From assembly GCF_900101705.1 (NCBI RefSeq), contig NZ_FNAC01000012.1, forward strand, positions 53,259-117,258: a stretch of 64,000 bases of DNA. The letters are read 5' to 3'. This document shows positions 27,842 through 36,253 of the stretch, piece after piece. Position 1 is the stretch's first letter; each line of letters begins with the position of its first letter. The notes below the pieces were generated by a model. The model saw only the letters and a list, made by a program, of their open reading frames with translations, made no database searches and was not told the origin of the DNA. The translations under genes were made by a program, and so were the position numbers. Origin of the DNA: Algoriphagus faecimaris (GTDB taxonomy: Bacteria; Bacteroidota; Bacteroidia; Cytophagales; Cyclobacteriaceae).

Positions 27842-30800
27842 ATGCGATTAAAAGTAAACCGACTTCTTTTCTTGATAGGGCTTTGGATGATTTCCGGAGT
27901 CAGTATTGCTCAATTTGACCAAGAGCGATTCGGTAAAAATAGAGTTCAGCACAAAGAGTTTGACTGGTATTATTTTTCCTCCAATAATTTTGAAGTATAC
28001 TATTACGACAGGGGAGGCGCCAATGCTAAAATAGCCATAGAGTACTTAGAAGAGGAATTTCAGCGATTGACGCAGATGATAGGTTATGTGGCTTATACCA
28101 AGCCTCGAGTCTACATTTATAACTCTCCCGAAGAACTTTTGCAAAGCAACCTCAATCTCAACCGGGAAGAGTTTAATGAAGAGGGGCAGACCAATTTTAG
28201 TAGATTGATAGCAGAAGTAGGTTATAAAGGAAGAGCAGATCTTTTCAAAGAAGATCTAATTTATGCGGTTTCCAAAGTAATCATTCAGGAGATGCTTTAT
28301 GGAGCATCTGTCGCGGATGCTTTTCAGTCTAACCTCATGAATTCTTTTCCGGACTGGTACGTGGATGGTATTGCCAGGTATTTGGCCAAAGGCTGGAGTC
28401 GTGATATGGATGACTTTGTGCGGGAATATTTCAAAGAAGAAGAGACTCCAAAAATTCTTAAGTTAAAAGATTTGGAGGCAGGCTTGGTGGGTCAGTCAGT
28501 TTGGAATTACATCGCTGAGCGTTATGGTCGTCGTTACATTTCGAGTATTTTGAATCTTTCGAGGATCAACCGAAATGAAGAAAACAGCATTGCCAATACA
28601 GTAGGACTCAACTATAAAACCTTCACCGAGGATTGGAAGAAGTATTATTTAAATATAAATCAGCAGGTAAGTTCTAACTTTAAAGAGGTTAATTCTGATC
28701 AGGCAGTAGCCAAAACTTCTCCAAGGGTCACGGGTGCTATTACTGACATTAAATTCAGCCCAGATGGCTTGAATGTGGCCTATGTCCTCAACAATGCTGG
28801 TAAATACAAGGTAAATGTCAGGGCAATTTCTTCCGGTGAAGAGCAGACTGTCTTCCAGGGAGGGGCTGTTTTTGAAGATCAAACGCCCAATCTAATGAGT
28901 CCTGTCATAGCTTGGCGTGATTCGGCTAATTTGGCCATTGCCTCTTTCAAAAGAGGTCTCACCACCTTGAGGCTGCGATCCATAGACGGTACGAGTCAGG
29001 ATAAAATATTCTTGAGGAATATCAATCAGATTTTAAGCATGGACTTCAACAGTACCGGAAGAAACATGGTGATTTCGGCAATCTCAAATGGCAAAACGGA
29101 TATTTTTACTTTAAATACAAGAGGGCAGGGACGAAGGTTGACCAATGATGAATTTGATGATTTGACTCCGATGTTTCTCAATGACTCTACGATCATTTTT
29201 TCGACAAATTATGCGGATAAACCTGATTCCTTGTCTCAAACGGATCCCAATCCAATCAATCTGGAATCGAGTTTTAATTTGTTTATGGTCGAAGTGAGAG
29301 ATACGGTACGAATCTCCCGATTGACCAATTCGTACTCGAGAAATCTTTTACCGAGAAAGGTGAATAGTAATAATCTGGTCTACTTAAGTGATTTGAGTGG
29401 AATCAATAACTTGATGCGGTTGAATGTCGGTAATCAAATTTCCAATCAAATTTCCGCTTACAACAAAAGTATAGAAGTTTTTGATGTCAATAGCCGAATG
29501 AATAAAATCGCTTTGGCGATAAGAGATGGAAAAGAAAGTTTTTTGCTGATTGAAAATTATAGCGCTTCCGATCAGTTTACTCCAAGTACTCCAAGAGTAC
29601 AGCTACAACAGGCAAAAAGCCTGAATGAACGTATCGCAGCAAGACGAAGGTTAGAGGCTGCTTCTGAAAAGGAGGAAACCTCACTTACACCTGCACCCTC
29701 GACTCCAAAAATAGAAGTGCAACCCAAGGAAATTACTGTTCCTTTAGATACATTAAGTCAATCGAATCAAACCTCTAGTATCAATTTGGATCGTCTGAAG
29801 TTTCAAAATAGTGGAGGAGTAAATACAGAAAATTATCAGTTTGACACGATACCATCTACGGGGCTTGGGTCTAGAGAGCAGGTAAATCAAGGAAATAGAT
29901 TGAATCTTCTTGAGACATTCAGAGCTCAAAATCTTCAAAAAAGAATAGTAGGCCCTAGGGCTATGGACCCGCAGTTTTTCACGAATAGTATCAACTCTCG
30001 GTTTGTCGTCGATCCATTGAGAGGATTTGGGATCAATCTGCATGGTAAAATGACAGATCTTTTGGACAATCATGTGTTTCAGGGAGGTATCATGCAATCT
30101 TTGGATTTTAGATCAGGGGGAGATATTTTCTTTGAATATGAGTATCTGAAAAGTCGGTTGGATTTTAGAGGTAGATTTGATAGGCGAACTATACGCTTGG
30201 ATCAGGGGGATCTGACCAATCAGAAATATGTGCTCAGTAAAGTAGAACTTGGAGTATCTTATCCTTTTAATGTTAACTCTAGATTTACCCTAGCTCCATT
30301 TATTGCTAAAACTCAATATTTCAATCTAAATACTGATTCTTTGATTTTGGCGACCAATCCCGAATTAAATCGGTTTGATGTCAACTATGCAGGAGGTAAA
30401 GCTGAGTTTGTCTATGATAGGACGCAGCAAATAGGACTATACTCTCAAGCCGGATTAAAGGGTAAGGTGGGATTCGTACATTATCAAGGATTGAATGAGA
30501 AGTCTAGAAGCTTTAGTAATTTCTACCTTGACATAAGAAACTATCAAAGAATCCATAAAAATATAATTTTGGCTTCTCGACTCTATGCAGGTTCATTCTT
30601 TGGAAGAAATCCTCAGACCTATCTGGTGGGTGGAATGGATAACTGGCTATTCAATTCGTTCTATCAGCCTCCTACCAATCGACCAGAAGTCTCGCCGGTA
30701 AGGAATCCGGGTGGGGTAGAAAACTCCAATATTCTTTTTGCGGATTTTGTTGATTTGAGAGGATATGATTACGATGAAATAAGAGGAAATAAAGTGATAA

Positions 30801-31153
30801 CCTTCTCTACAGAACTTAGAATACCTGTATTCTCTTACCTCACTAGAGGGAATATCACCTCCAATTTTGTTCGGAATTTCCAGTTAGTCGGATTCTATGA
30901 CATTGGTTCAGCTTGGGATTCTTCTGCCCCTTGGGAGCGGGTGAATGATCAAAATACTGAGGTAATCAGTACTGAAGGATCTCCTTTTACCATTGTGTTG
31001 AATAATTTCAATAATCCATGGCTGCAAAGTTACGGGGCTGGCATCAGGACTGTATTGCTTAATTATTATGTCAAATTTGACATAGCGAGACCTGTTAGGA
31101 ATTATGAGGCAGAAGATCTAAAGTTCTATGTAACTTTGGGCTATAATTTCTAA
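27842..31153 (+). CDS. Outer-membrane protein with degenerate gluzincin domain, TolB-like propeller and BamA-type barrel
   Basis: A 1103-residue protein with a signal peptide (1-23, ending SIAQ). Residues ~40-280 resemble the peptidase MA fold: the catalytic helix reads IIQEMLYG at 147-154 where active enzymes have HExxH, followed by FPDWYVDGIARYL at 169-181, so it is probably inactive. Residues ~290-590 have WD40/TolB-like blades, for example DIKFSPDGLNVAYV. A Ser/Pro/Gln-rich linker leads to a C-terminal barrel (about 740-1103) with the surface-antigen signature LRGYDYDEIRGNKV. Similar proteins are often called translocation protein TolB in Bacteroidota. The function is unknown; surface or periplasm-spanning assembly is a guess. 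Confidence 0.82.
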   Translation: MRLKVNRLLFLIGLWMISGVSIAQFDQERFGKNRVQHKEFDWYYFSSNNFEVYYYDRGGANAKIAIEYLEEEFQRLTQMIGYVAYTKPRVYIYNSPEELLQSNLNLNREEFNEEGQTNFSRLIAEVGYKGRADLFKEDLIYAVSKVIIQEMLYGASVADAFQSNLMNSFPDWYVDGIARYLAKGWSRDMDDFVREYFKEEETPKILKLKDLEAGLVGQSVWNYIAERYGRRYISSILNLSRINRNEENSIANTVGLNYKTFTEDWKKYYLNINQQVSSNFKEVNSDQAVAKTSPRVTGAITDIKFSPDGLNVAYVLNNAGKYKVNVRAISSGEEQTVFQGGAVFEDQTPNLMSPVIAWRDSANLAIASFKRGLTTLRLRSIDGTSQDKIFLRNINQILSMDFNSTGRNMVISAISNGKTDIFTLNTRGQGRRLTNDEFDDLTPMFLNDSTIIFSTNYADKPDSLSQTDPNPINLESSFNLFMVEVRDTVRISRLTNSYSRNLLPRKVNSNNLVYLSDLSGINNLMRLNVGNQISNQISAYNKSIEVFDVNSRMNKIALAIRDGKESFLLIENYSASDQFTPSTPRVQLQQAKSLNERIAARRRLEAASEKEETSLTPAPSTPKIEVQPKEITVPLDTLSQSNQTSSINLDRLKFQNSGGVNTENYQFDTIPSTGLGSREQVNQGNRLNLLETFRAQNLQKRIVGPRAMDPQFFTNSINSRFVVDPLRGFGINLHGKMTDLLDNHVFQGGIMQSLDFRSGGDIFFEYEYLKSRLDFRGRFDRRTIRLDQGDLTNQKYVLSKVELGVSYPFNVNSRFTLAPFIAKTQYFNLNTDSLILATNPELNRFDVNYAGGKAEFVYDRTQQIGLYSQAGLKGKVGFVHYQGLNEKSRSFSNFYLDIRNYQRIHKNIILASRLYAGSFFGRNPQTYLVGGMDNWLFNSFYQPPTNRPEVSPVRNPGGVENSNILFADFVDLRGYDYDEIRGNKVITFSTELRIPVFSYLTRGNITSNFVRNFQLVGFYDIGSAWDSSAPWERVNDQNTEVISTEGSPFTIVLNNFNNPWLQSYGAGIRTVLLNYYVKFDIARPVRNYEAEDLKFYVTLGYNF

Positions 31154-31167
31154 ACGAAAATACAATC

Positions 31168-32049
31168 ATGATAAAATCAATGACCGGCTTTGGGAATGCT
31201 GGATGGGAAGATGAAAATTATATCATTCACGTAGAAGTAAAGTCTCTCAATTCTAAATTTTTAGACCTTTCCCTCAGGAGCCCCAGACAATTTTCGGAGA
31301 AAGAATTAGAAATAAGAACACTAGTGCAGGGTATACTAGAGCGAGGTAAAGTCAGTGTTAATATTGAGTTTATGTCCAAGACAGGAAGTGATCTGCCTGT
31401 CACCATCAATGAAGACTTATTTAAAGCCTATTTTTCAAAATTCAATGCTTTGGCAAAAGAAGTAGGAGCAGATAATGCGGAAATTTTCAAACTCGCTCTT
31501 CAGGCTCCATCAGTGATGAACTCTACCTCGGTCGAGGCCGAAAATGTGGGAGAAGAGTGGTCTTTAGTCAAAAAGGTTTTGGAAGAGGCAATATTAAAAT
31601 GTGATGCTTTCAGACAAGATGAGGGTCGAGTCCTATTTCAAAAATTAGAAGAAAATATAGCATCTATCGCTGAGGGACTAGATCAGGTCAAATCTGAGGA
31701 AGGAAATCGAAAAAATAAAATTCAAAATCGGATTAGAAACCATTTCAAAGAATGGCTTGAAGAAAATGATTTTGATGAAAATAGATTTGAGCAGGAGTTA
31801 ATTTATTATTTCGAAAAGCTAGACATTACTGAAGAGCTTGTGAGACTTGATACTCATTTAAAGTATTTTTCCAAGACGCTCTCAGAGGAAAAAGGGCAAG
31901 GGAAAAAGCTCGGTTTTATCTCTCAAGAAATCGGTAGAGAAATCAATACTATTGGCTCCAAGGCGAATGATGCGGTAATTCAGCGCTCAGTCATACGAAT
32001 GAAAGATGAACTGGAGAAAATAAAAGAACAGTCACTTAATGTGCTCTAA
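31168..32049 (+). CDS. yicC: YicC family endoribonuclease-like protein
   Basis: A 293-residue protein with the diagnostic opening MIKSMTGFGNA, VEVKSLNSKFLDLSLR near 28-43, and a C-terminal GKKLGFISQEIGREINTIGSKAND segment (about 248-270). E. coli YicC is an endoribonuclease linked to decay of the RyhB RNA and to stationary-phase growth. It starts 14 bp after the outer-membrane gene and ends at a strong terminator. A gmk gene, its usual neighbour, is not next to it. Confidence 0.92.
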   Translation: MIKSMTGFGNAGWEDENYIIHVEVKSLNSKFLDLSLRSPRQFSEKELEIRTLVQGILERGKVSVNIEFMSKTGSDLPVTINEDLFKAYFSKFNALAKEVGADNAEIFKLALQAPSVMNSTSVEAENVGEEWSLVKKVLEEAILKCDAFRQDEGRVLFQKLEENIASIAEGLDQVKSEEGNRKNKIQNRIRNHFKEWLEENDFDENRFEQELIYYFEKLDITEELVRLDTHLKYFSKTLSEEKGQGKKLGFISQEIGREINTIGSKANDAVIQRSVIRMKDELEKIKEQSLNVL

Positions 32050-32066
32050 AGGAAATCAATAGCTAT

Positions 32067-32100
32067 AAAAAGCGGCGGAAGGGGACTTCCGCTGCTTTTT
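32067..32100. terminator. Bidirectional terminator between yicC and a D-aminoacylase-like gene
   Basis: A 15-bp stem (A-tract plus GCGGCGGAAG paired with CTTCCGCTGC plus T-tract, one G-T pair) with a GGGA loop lies between two convergent genes. Confidence 0.85.
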
Positions 32101-32107
32101 TTCAGAC

Positions 32108-33679
32108 TTATTGTTGATTTTTTCGAATTACTTGACCGAAGCCTCTCCCCAAGAAGCGGTCATCTTCTACAGCGACTTGCCCATTGACAATGACGAAGGG
32201 AATTCCCTCGGGATATTGATGAGGGTCTGTAAAGGTAGATTTATCTTTAATTGTTTGAGGGTCAAAGATCACGATATCTGCAAAATTCCCCTCTTGAATT
32301 TTGCCTCTACCTTTTAATCCCAGTCGCTCTGCCGAGAGCCCGGTCATTTTATGAATGGCGGTATGCAAGTCTAGTACTCCTTTTTCTCTACTGTAATGAC
32401 CAAGGACACGTGGAAAAGTGCCATAAGCTCTAGGATGCGGATGTCCTTCACCAGGTATCGAAAGCCGACCATCTGAGCCAATCATAGTCTGTGGGTGTTG
32501 CATGATGTTTTCTACATCATTTTCATCCATTGCGTGGTATATGGTCCCTGTTCCACCATTGAGTTGTGCTTGGATGACCAGTTCCGCACCATTTTCTATC
32601 GTAGCCTCCATACCTTCCATTGCTAGCCAATCCTGTAATGTTTTTCCTTCCAATTCTTTTTTCCAGCTCACTCGTGAGAATTGAATTCTCCTAAGGTCGC
32701 TTCCCCCTCGATCGTTCAGGATATTGAATATGATCCCTGCTTTGATGCTGTCTTTTAATGCGGGATTGCTAATTCGCTCTTCGAATTGATCTCCCTCTAA
32801 AGCCCAACTCGGAATCAGCACACTAATGCCTGTATGACTAGCGGCATAAGGATATTGATCCATCATGATGTCTAGCCCCACTGCCCTAGCAGAATCGACT
32901 AAAGCCAGCGTACGGCTACTTTGGCCCCACATTTTAATGCCGATGGCTTTGTGATGGGTTAGAACAACTGGTATATTGGCTTCCTTGGAAATCTTTATGG
33001 CCTCTTGTACAGCATCAATAAGTCCTAGTCCTTCCTCTCGTAAATGGGATGTATAAATACCTCCTTCAGCTGCTACTACTTGAGAAAGAGTTACAATTTC
33101 GTCTAGTTTTGCAAAAGTCCCTGGAAGGTATTTTAAGCCTGTAGAAATGCCAAAGGCTCCTGCATCCATGGCTTGATGAACATAACTTTTCAGACTATCC
33201 AATTCGGCTGATTCGGGGGCACGGTCTTCATTGCCCATGATTTCTCTACGAATCGTATTGTGTCCAATCAAATAGCCCACATTTAGTCCGAGATCTATTT
33301 TCTCCAAAGAGTCCAAATAGCTATCGAAAGGCCAAGGTCCTCCTCCATCAGGTCCTCCTAAGGCAAAAGTCACCCCCTGTCTCACCAAACTCTCGGCTAG
33401 GGGCATTTCCAAAAGTGGCTCCAGATGAGTATGCATATCTATAAAGCCGGGTGCTACGGCAAGGCCTTCCGCAAGGATGGTTTTTCGAGATTTTTGGCCT
33501 TCCAAGTCTCCAATAGCCACTATTTTTCCATCTCTTATTCCAATGTCTTTCTGGGTAGGTGGCTGATTCTGTCCGTCATAGACTGTTCCTTTGACTATCA
33601 AAATATCAAATGTATCATGACGTCCACAAGAAAATAGTCCTAGGAAAATGAAGAGTAGGTGTAAATATTTCTTTTTCAT
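32108..33679 (-). CDS. N-acyl-D-amino-acid deacylase-like lipoprotein
   Basis: The start at 33679 gives 523 residues with a lipoprotein signal (lipobox LFSC, Cys about 18). An upstream ATG at 33724 would bury this signal behind 15 residues. It is an amidohydrolase with DMHTH (metal-binding His pair), SHLREE, LTHHK, and a terminal SDG...HPRAYGTFPRVLG block, the last being typical of D-aminoacylases. Members hydrolyse N-acyl-D-amino acids or D-dipeptides, here presumably in the periplasm, where recycling of D-amino acids from peptidoglycan would be a sensible use. The exact substrate is inferred. Confidence 0.85.
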   Translation of the reverse strand: MKKKYLHLLFIFLGLFSCGRHDTFDILIVKGTVYDGQNQPPTQKDIGIRDGKIVAIGDLEGQKSRKTILAEGLAVAPGFIDMHTHLEPLLEMPLAESLVRQGVTFALGGPDGGGPWPFDSYLDSLEKIDLGLNVGYLIGHNTIRREIMGNEDRAPESAELDSLKSYVHQAMDAGAFGISTGLKYLPGTFAKLDEIVTLSQVVAAEGGIYTSHLREEGLGLIDAVQEAIKISKEANIPVVLTHHKAIGIKMWGQSSRTLALVDSARAVGLDIMMDQYPYAASHTGISVLIPSWALEGDQFEERISNPALKDSIKAGIIFNILNDRGGSDLRRIQFSRVSWKKELEGKTLQDWLAMEGMEATIENGAELVIQAQLNGGTGTIYHAMDENDVENIMQHPQTMIGSDGRLSIPGEGHPHPRAYGTFPRVLGHYSREKGVLDLHTAIHKMTGLSAERLGLKGRGKIQEGNFADIVIFDPQTIKDKSTFTDPHQYPEGIPFVIVNGQVAVEDDRFLGRGFGQVIRKNQQ

Positions 33680-33795
33680 CAGGGGTGCGAGATTGGGTTG
33701 ATGAAAAATAAGGCATTTAATCAAAAATACCTCAAAATGCTTACTTCTTATTAGATGGAGAGGAAGTGATTTTTGAATTATTCGCGGGGACCATC

Positions 33796-33831
33796 AATAA
33801 AACCTAAGAATTGAAATCCTTAGGTTTTATT
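33796..33831. terminator. Terminator-like hairpin
   Basis: A perfect 13-bp inverted repeat (AATAAAACCTAAG / CTTAGGTTTTATT) with a 10-base loop lies 42 bp past the first tonB-like gene. The AT-rich arms give an imperfect U-tract on the minus strand. It probably ends the tonB-like transcript. The rest of the 33.68-33.87 kb gap shows nothing else convincing. Confidence 0.55.
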
Positions 33832-33873
33832 AATAAAGGTGTCATTACCTACTGATGGCATAAAGCATAGCTG

Positions 33874-34548
33874 CTAATTCAGCTTAAATTTAATAGGCAT
33901 GACCATTCGGGATCTCACCGCTTGGCCTTTGATTTTTCCTGGAATCCAATGAGGAGAATTTTTGATCACATCCATCGCGACTTCATCGCAGCCCCCACCC
34001 AGGGCTCTTAGGATTTCTACATCTTGAACACTTCCATCCTTATTGATTACAAATCTTACCAAAACGGTACCCTCTACCCCCATTCTTTTCGCAAGGTTGG
34101 GATAGCGTAGGTTTTTATTAAGATATTCGTACCAAGCATTCATGCCGCCTTGAAAGGATGCTTGAACTTCTGTGATGTCTACGATTTCCTCGGCAGTTTC
34201 TACAATCGGTGGACTATCTTCAAGGACGACTTCAGGAATAATTTTGGATTCATCGATATTGATGTCTAGGTCAATATCAAAGTCGTCAAGTTCTATTTGA
34301 TTATCCACTTCATTTATCTCCGGACTAATAGGTTGAGGAGGGGGCGGAGGAGGGGATTGAATACTAAGTGGGATTTCTTCCAAAATCCAATTTTCATTGC
34401 TTGTCCCTATGTTTTTTAAGGGGCCTGAGTTTTCGCTTTTCCATTCGAAGGCTACCAAGATAAGTCCAACGCTAAGGGATAAGCCTAGATTGAAGAAAAG
34501 ACCAGATCTGTTTTTAAGATCTACTTTGAGATTTTTTTTAGCTTCCAT
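33874..34548 (-). CDS. TonB family energy transducer, copy 1
   Basis: A 224-residue protein with an N-terminal membrane anchor (about 16-35), a proline-rich segment near 63-72, an acidic linker rich in Asp/Glu/Ile and a TonB C-terminal domain (about 140-224: RYPNLAKRMGVEGTVLVRFVINKDGSV, ending MPIKFKLN). It carries energy from an ExbB/ExbD complex to TonB-dependent outer-membrane transporters. It is a close paralogue of the next gene, with the same MEAKK opening. No exbB/exbD genes are adjacent. Confidence 0.9.
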   Translation of the reverse strand: MEAKKNLKVDLKNRSGLFFNLGLSLSVGLILVAFEWKSENSGPLKNIGTSNENWILEEIPLSIQSPPPPPPQPISPEINEVDNQIELDDFDIDLDINIDESKIIPEVVLEDSPPIVETAEEIVDITEVQASFQGGMNAWYEYLNKNLRYPNLAKRMGVEGTVLVRFVINKDGSVQDVEILRALGGGCDEVAMDVIKNSPHWIPGKIKGQAVRSRMVMPIKFKLN

Positions 34549-34651
34549 TTGTAGAGAGTTAAAGTGAAACAGAGGAGAAGCTAGAAATTAATTTTCTAAA
34601 AAACAGTGAGTTAAGAAATATTAACTACGTTAAAAGTTCTGAAAAGACATT

Positions 34652-34679
34652 AAAAAAGCCCGTATCAACGGGCTCTTTT
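34652..34679 (-). terminator. Terminator after tonB-like copy 2
   Basis: AGCCCG pairs with CGGGCT around a 6-base loop, with A-rich flanks that extend the stem and a T-run on the minus strand. It sits 16 bp past the stop of the second tonB-like gene and separates the two paralogues. Confidence 0.75.
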
Positions 34680-34694
34680 ATAAATAACTGTGAA

Positions 34695-35372
34695 TTAGCT
34701 CAATTTGAATCGAATAGGAAGTCTCATTCGCGTTCTAACAGGACGACCTCGTTGCTTACCAGGTTCCCATTTAGGTGCATTTTCGACTACTTTCACCGCT
34801 TCTTCGTCACATCCCCCGCCAATTCCTCTCAATACGTCAACGTCTTGAATAGAACCGTCAGTGTTAATAACGAATACCACGATTACCGTTCCTTCGATAC
34901 CCATTCTTCTTGCTTGAGTAGGGTATTTTAGATTTTTGGAGAGGTATTCATTCCAGCCTGACATTCCTCCAGGAGGGGTTGGCTGAGTTTCTACCACATC
35001 AAAAATTTCATCTGCTTTCTCCTCTACAGGAGCTTCTGCAATGACTACTTCTTTAATGACAGTCTCCTCTTTTACATCCACATCAAAGTTCACTTCGATT
35101 TTATCCTCGATTTCTACTTCATCAGGAATCTCTTGGATAATAGGCTGCTCCACGGGTGGTGGTGGTGGTGGTGGTGGTTGTTCGGTGATAGGAATATCGA
35201 GCAGTTCTTCAAAGTTGTCATTTCCCATTCCAAGATCCATAAGAGATCCATCGTCAAATGACTTCCATTCGAAGGCCGCAAGCGTCACACCTACAGCTAC
35301 TGCCAAACCCAAGTTCAGGAACATTCCTGTCTTTTTGGTTAAGTCAGCGCTTGGAGTCTTTTTTGCTTCCAT
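34695..35372 (-). CDS. TonB family energy transducer, copy 2
   Basis: A 225-residue paralogue of the neighbouring gene. It has a membrane anchor at about 16-35, eight consecutive prolines near 66-73, a Val/Glu-rich linker with repeated VEIEDKIEV-like units, and a TonB C-terminal domain ending LPIRFKLS. The two copies match best in the anchor and the C-terminal ~85 residues and differ most in the linker, as expected for transducers serving different receptors. It has its own terminator. Confidence 0.9.
   Translation of the reverse strand: MEAKKTPSADLTKKTGMFLNLGLAVAVGVTLAAFEWKSFDDGSLMDLGMGNDNFEELLDIPITEQPPPPPPPPVEQPIIQEIPDEVEIEDKIEVNFDVDVKEETVIKEVVIAEAPVEEKADEIFDVVETQPTPPGGMSGWNEYLSKNLKYPTQARRMGIEGTVIVVFVINTDGSIQDVDVLRGIGGGCDEEAVKVVENAPKWEPGKQRGRPVRTRMRLPIRFKLS
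35155..35178. repeat. Trinucleotide repeat (GGT)8
   Basis: Eight tandem GGT units on the plus strand encode the polyproline run of TonB copy 2. In-frame slippage would lengthen or shorten the periplasmic linker by single prolines. Confidence 0.85.
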
Positions 35373-35439
35373 GGCGAATTTGGTTTATACAGGTTAATTT
35401 GATTTCTATTTATCTAACAATTGTAAGTAATCTCCTGCA

Positions 35440-35808
35440 TTAATGCAAGTGACTAATGCTGTGTGGCATCTTAAAATATCCTAATATTCCTAAAATAGCA
35501 CCTAATAGATTGGCGATCAGGTCATATTCATCAAAGGAACGATTAGGAATATAAAGCTGACCGTATTCGAATGCTACTGCAGGACTAAACCCGAAAAGAA
35601 GGAAAGTGATCCAAGCTTTTGGACTCCACTGTTTTATGCTTTTTTTCTTAAATACTCCTGCCCAGAGGTAGGCCAAAAGGCAAAAAGAAGCAATATGGAT
35701 CAACTTGTCTTGGTAATCGAATGCATCTACTTCAGGGAATCTATCCCCGGGTGTGAGCATTGCAAAAGCCAATAGTATCAGCCAAACTACACTTACAGCA
35801 AGGCGCAA
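35440..35808 (-). CDS. VanZ-like membrane protein
   Basis: A 122-residue protein with four hydrophobic helices and the VanZ-family pattern: DKLIHIASFCLLAYL near 34-48, FGFSPAVAFEYGQ and a final DLIANLLGAILG. VanZ from enterococci gives low-level teicoplanin resistance; the role in Gram-negatives is unknown. It lies 7 bp after gcvH, as part of the maeB-ruvA-sprA-gcvH-vanZ order seen in many Bacteroidota. Confidence 0.85.
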   Translation of the reverse strand: MRLAVSVVWLILLAFAMLTPGDRFPEVDAFDYQDKLIHIASFCLLAYLWAGVFKKKSIKQWSPKAWITFLLFGFSPAVAFEYGQLYIPNRSFDEYDLIANLLGAILGILGYFKMPHSISHLH

Positions 35809-35815
35809 TTTTAAC

Positions 35816-36196
35816 TTAGTTTTTTCCTACCAGCTCGGTATAATCTTCGGCTGACATCAACTCGTCGGATAAGTCACCGACTATTTTGACTTTGACCATC
35901 CATCCAGATTCGTATGGAGATTCATTGACGAGTTCAGGGGAGCCTTCTAGTTCTTCATTGAATTCCAATATCTCTCCAGTGATTGGCATAAAAAGATCAG
36001 ATACAGTTTTTACGGCTTCTACTGTACCAAATACTTCTCCTGCCTCGATTGTTTCGCCGACAGTCTCCACTTCTACGTAGACGATATCGCCTAGTTCGGA
36101 TTGGGCAAATTCGGTAATTCCTATGGTAGCGACATCTCCGTCAACTTTTACCCATTCGTGGTCTTTAGTGTACTTTAATTCCTGAGGAAAATTCAT
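35816..36196 (-). CDS. gcvH: Glycine cleavage system H protein
   Basis: A 126-residue lipoyl carrier that shuttles the aminomethyl group from P protein to T protein in glycine breakdown. The lipoylated lysine is Lys63 in [12 protein letters not shown], and the [20 protein letters not shown] opening is typical. The gcvP and gcvT genes are not in the window, so it is separated from its partners. Its place downstream of sprA is conserved in the phylum. Confidence 0.95.
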   Translation of the reverse strand: MNFPQELKYTKDHEWVKVDGDVATIGITEFAQSELGDIVYVEVETVGETIEAGEVFGTVEAVKTVSDLFMPITGEILEFNEELEGSPELVNESPYESGWMVKVKIVGDLSDELMSAEDYTELVGKN

Positions 36197-36253
36197 GTTT
36201 GATTGATTTTATAAACGGTATCAAAAATAAGACGATTCGACGCTTTAAAAAAT

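Noticed and set aside
33722..33729. TATTTTTG on the minus strand as a promoter of the D-aminoacylase-like gene
   Set aside because: The -7 element fits but nothing like the -33 element is present at the right distance.
35155..35178. The GGT repeat as part of a CRISPR or tandem-repeat locus
   Set aside because: It is a simple coding trinucleotide run with no spacers; no CRISPR array was seen in the window.
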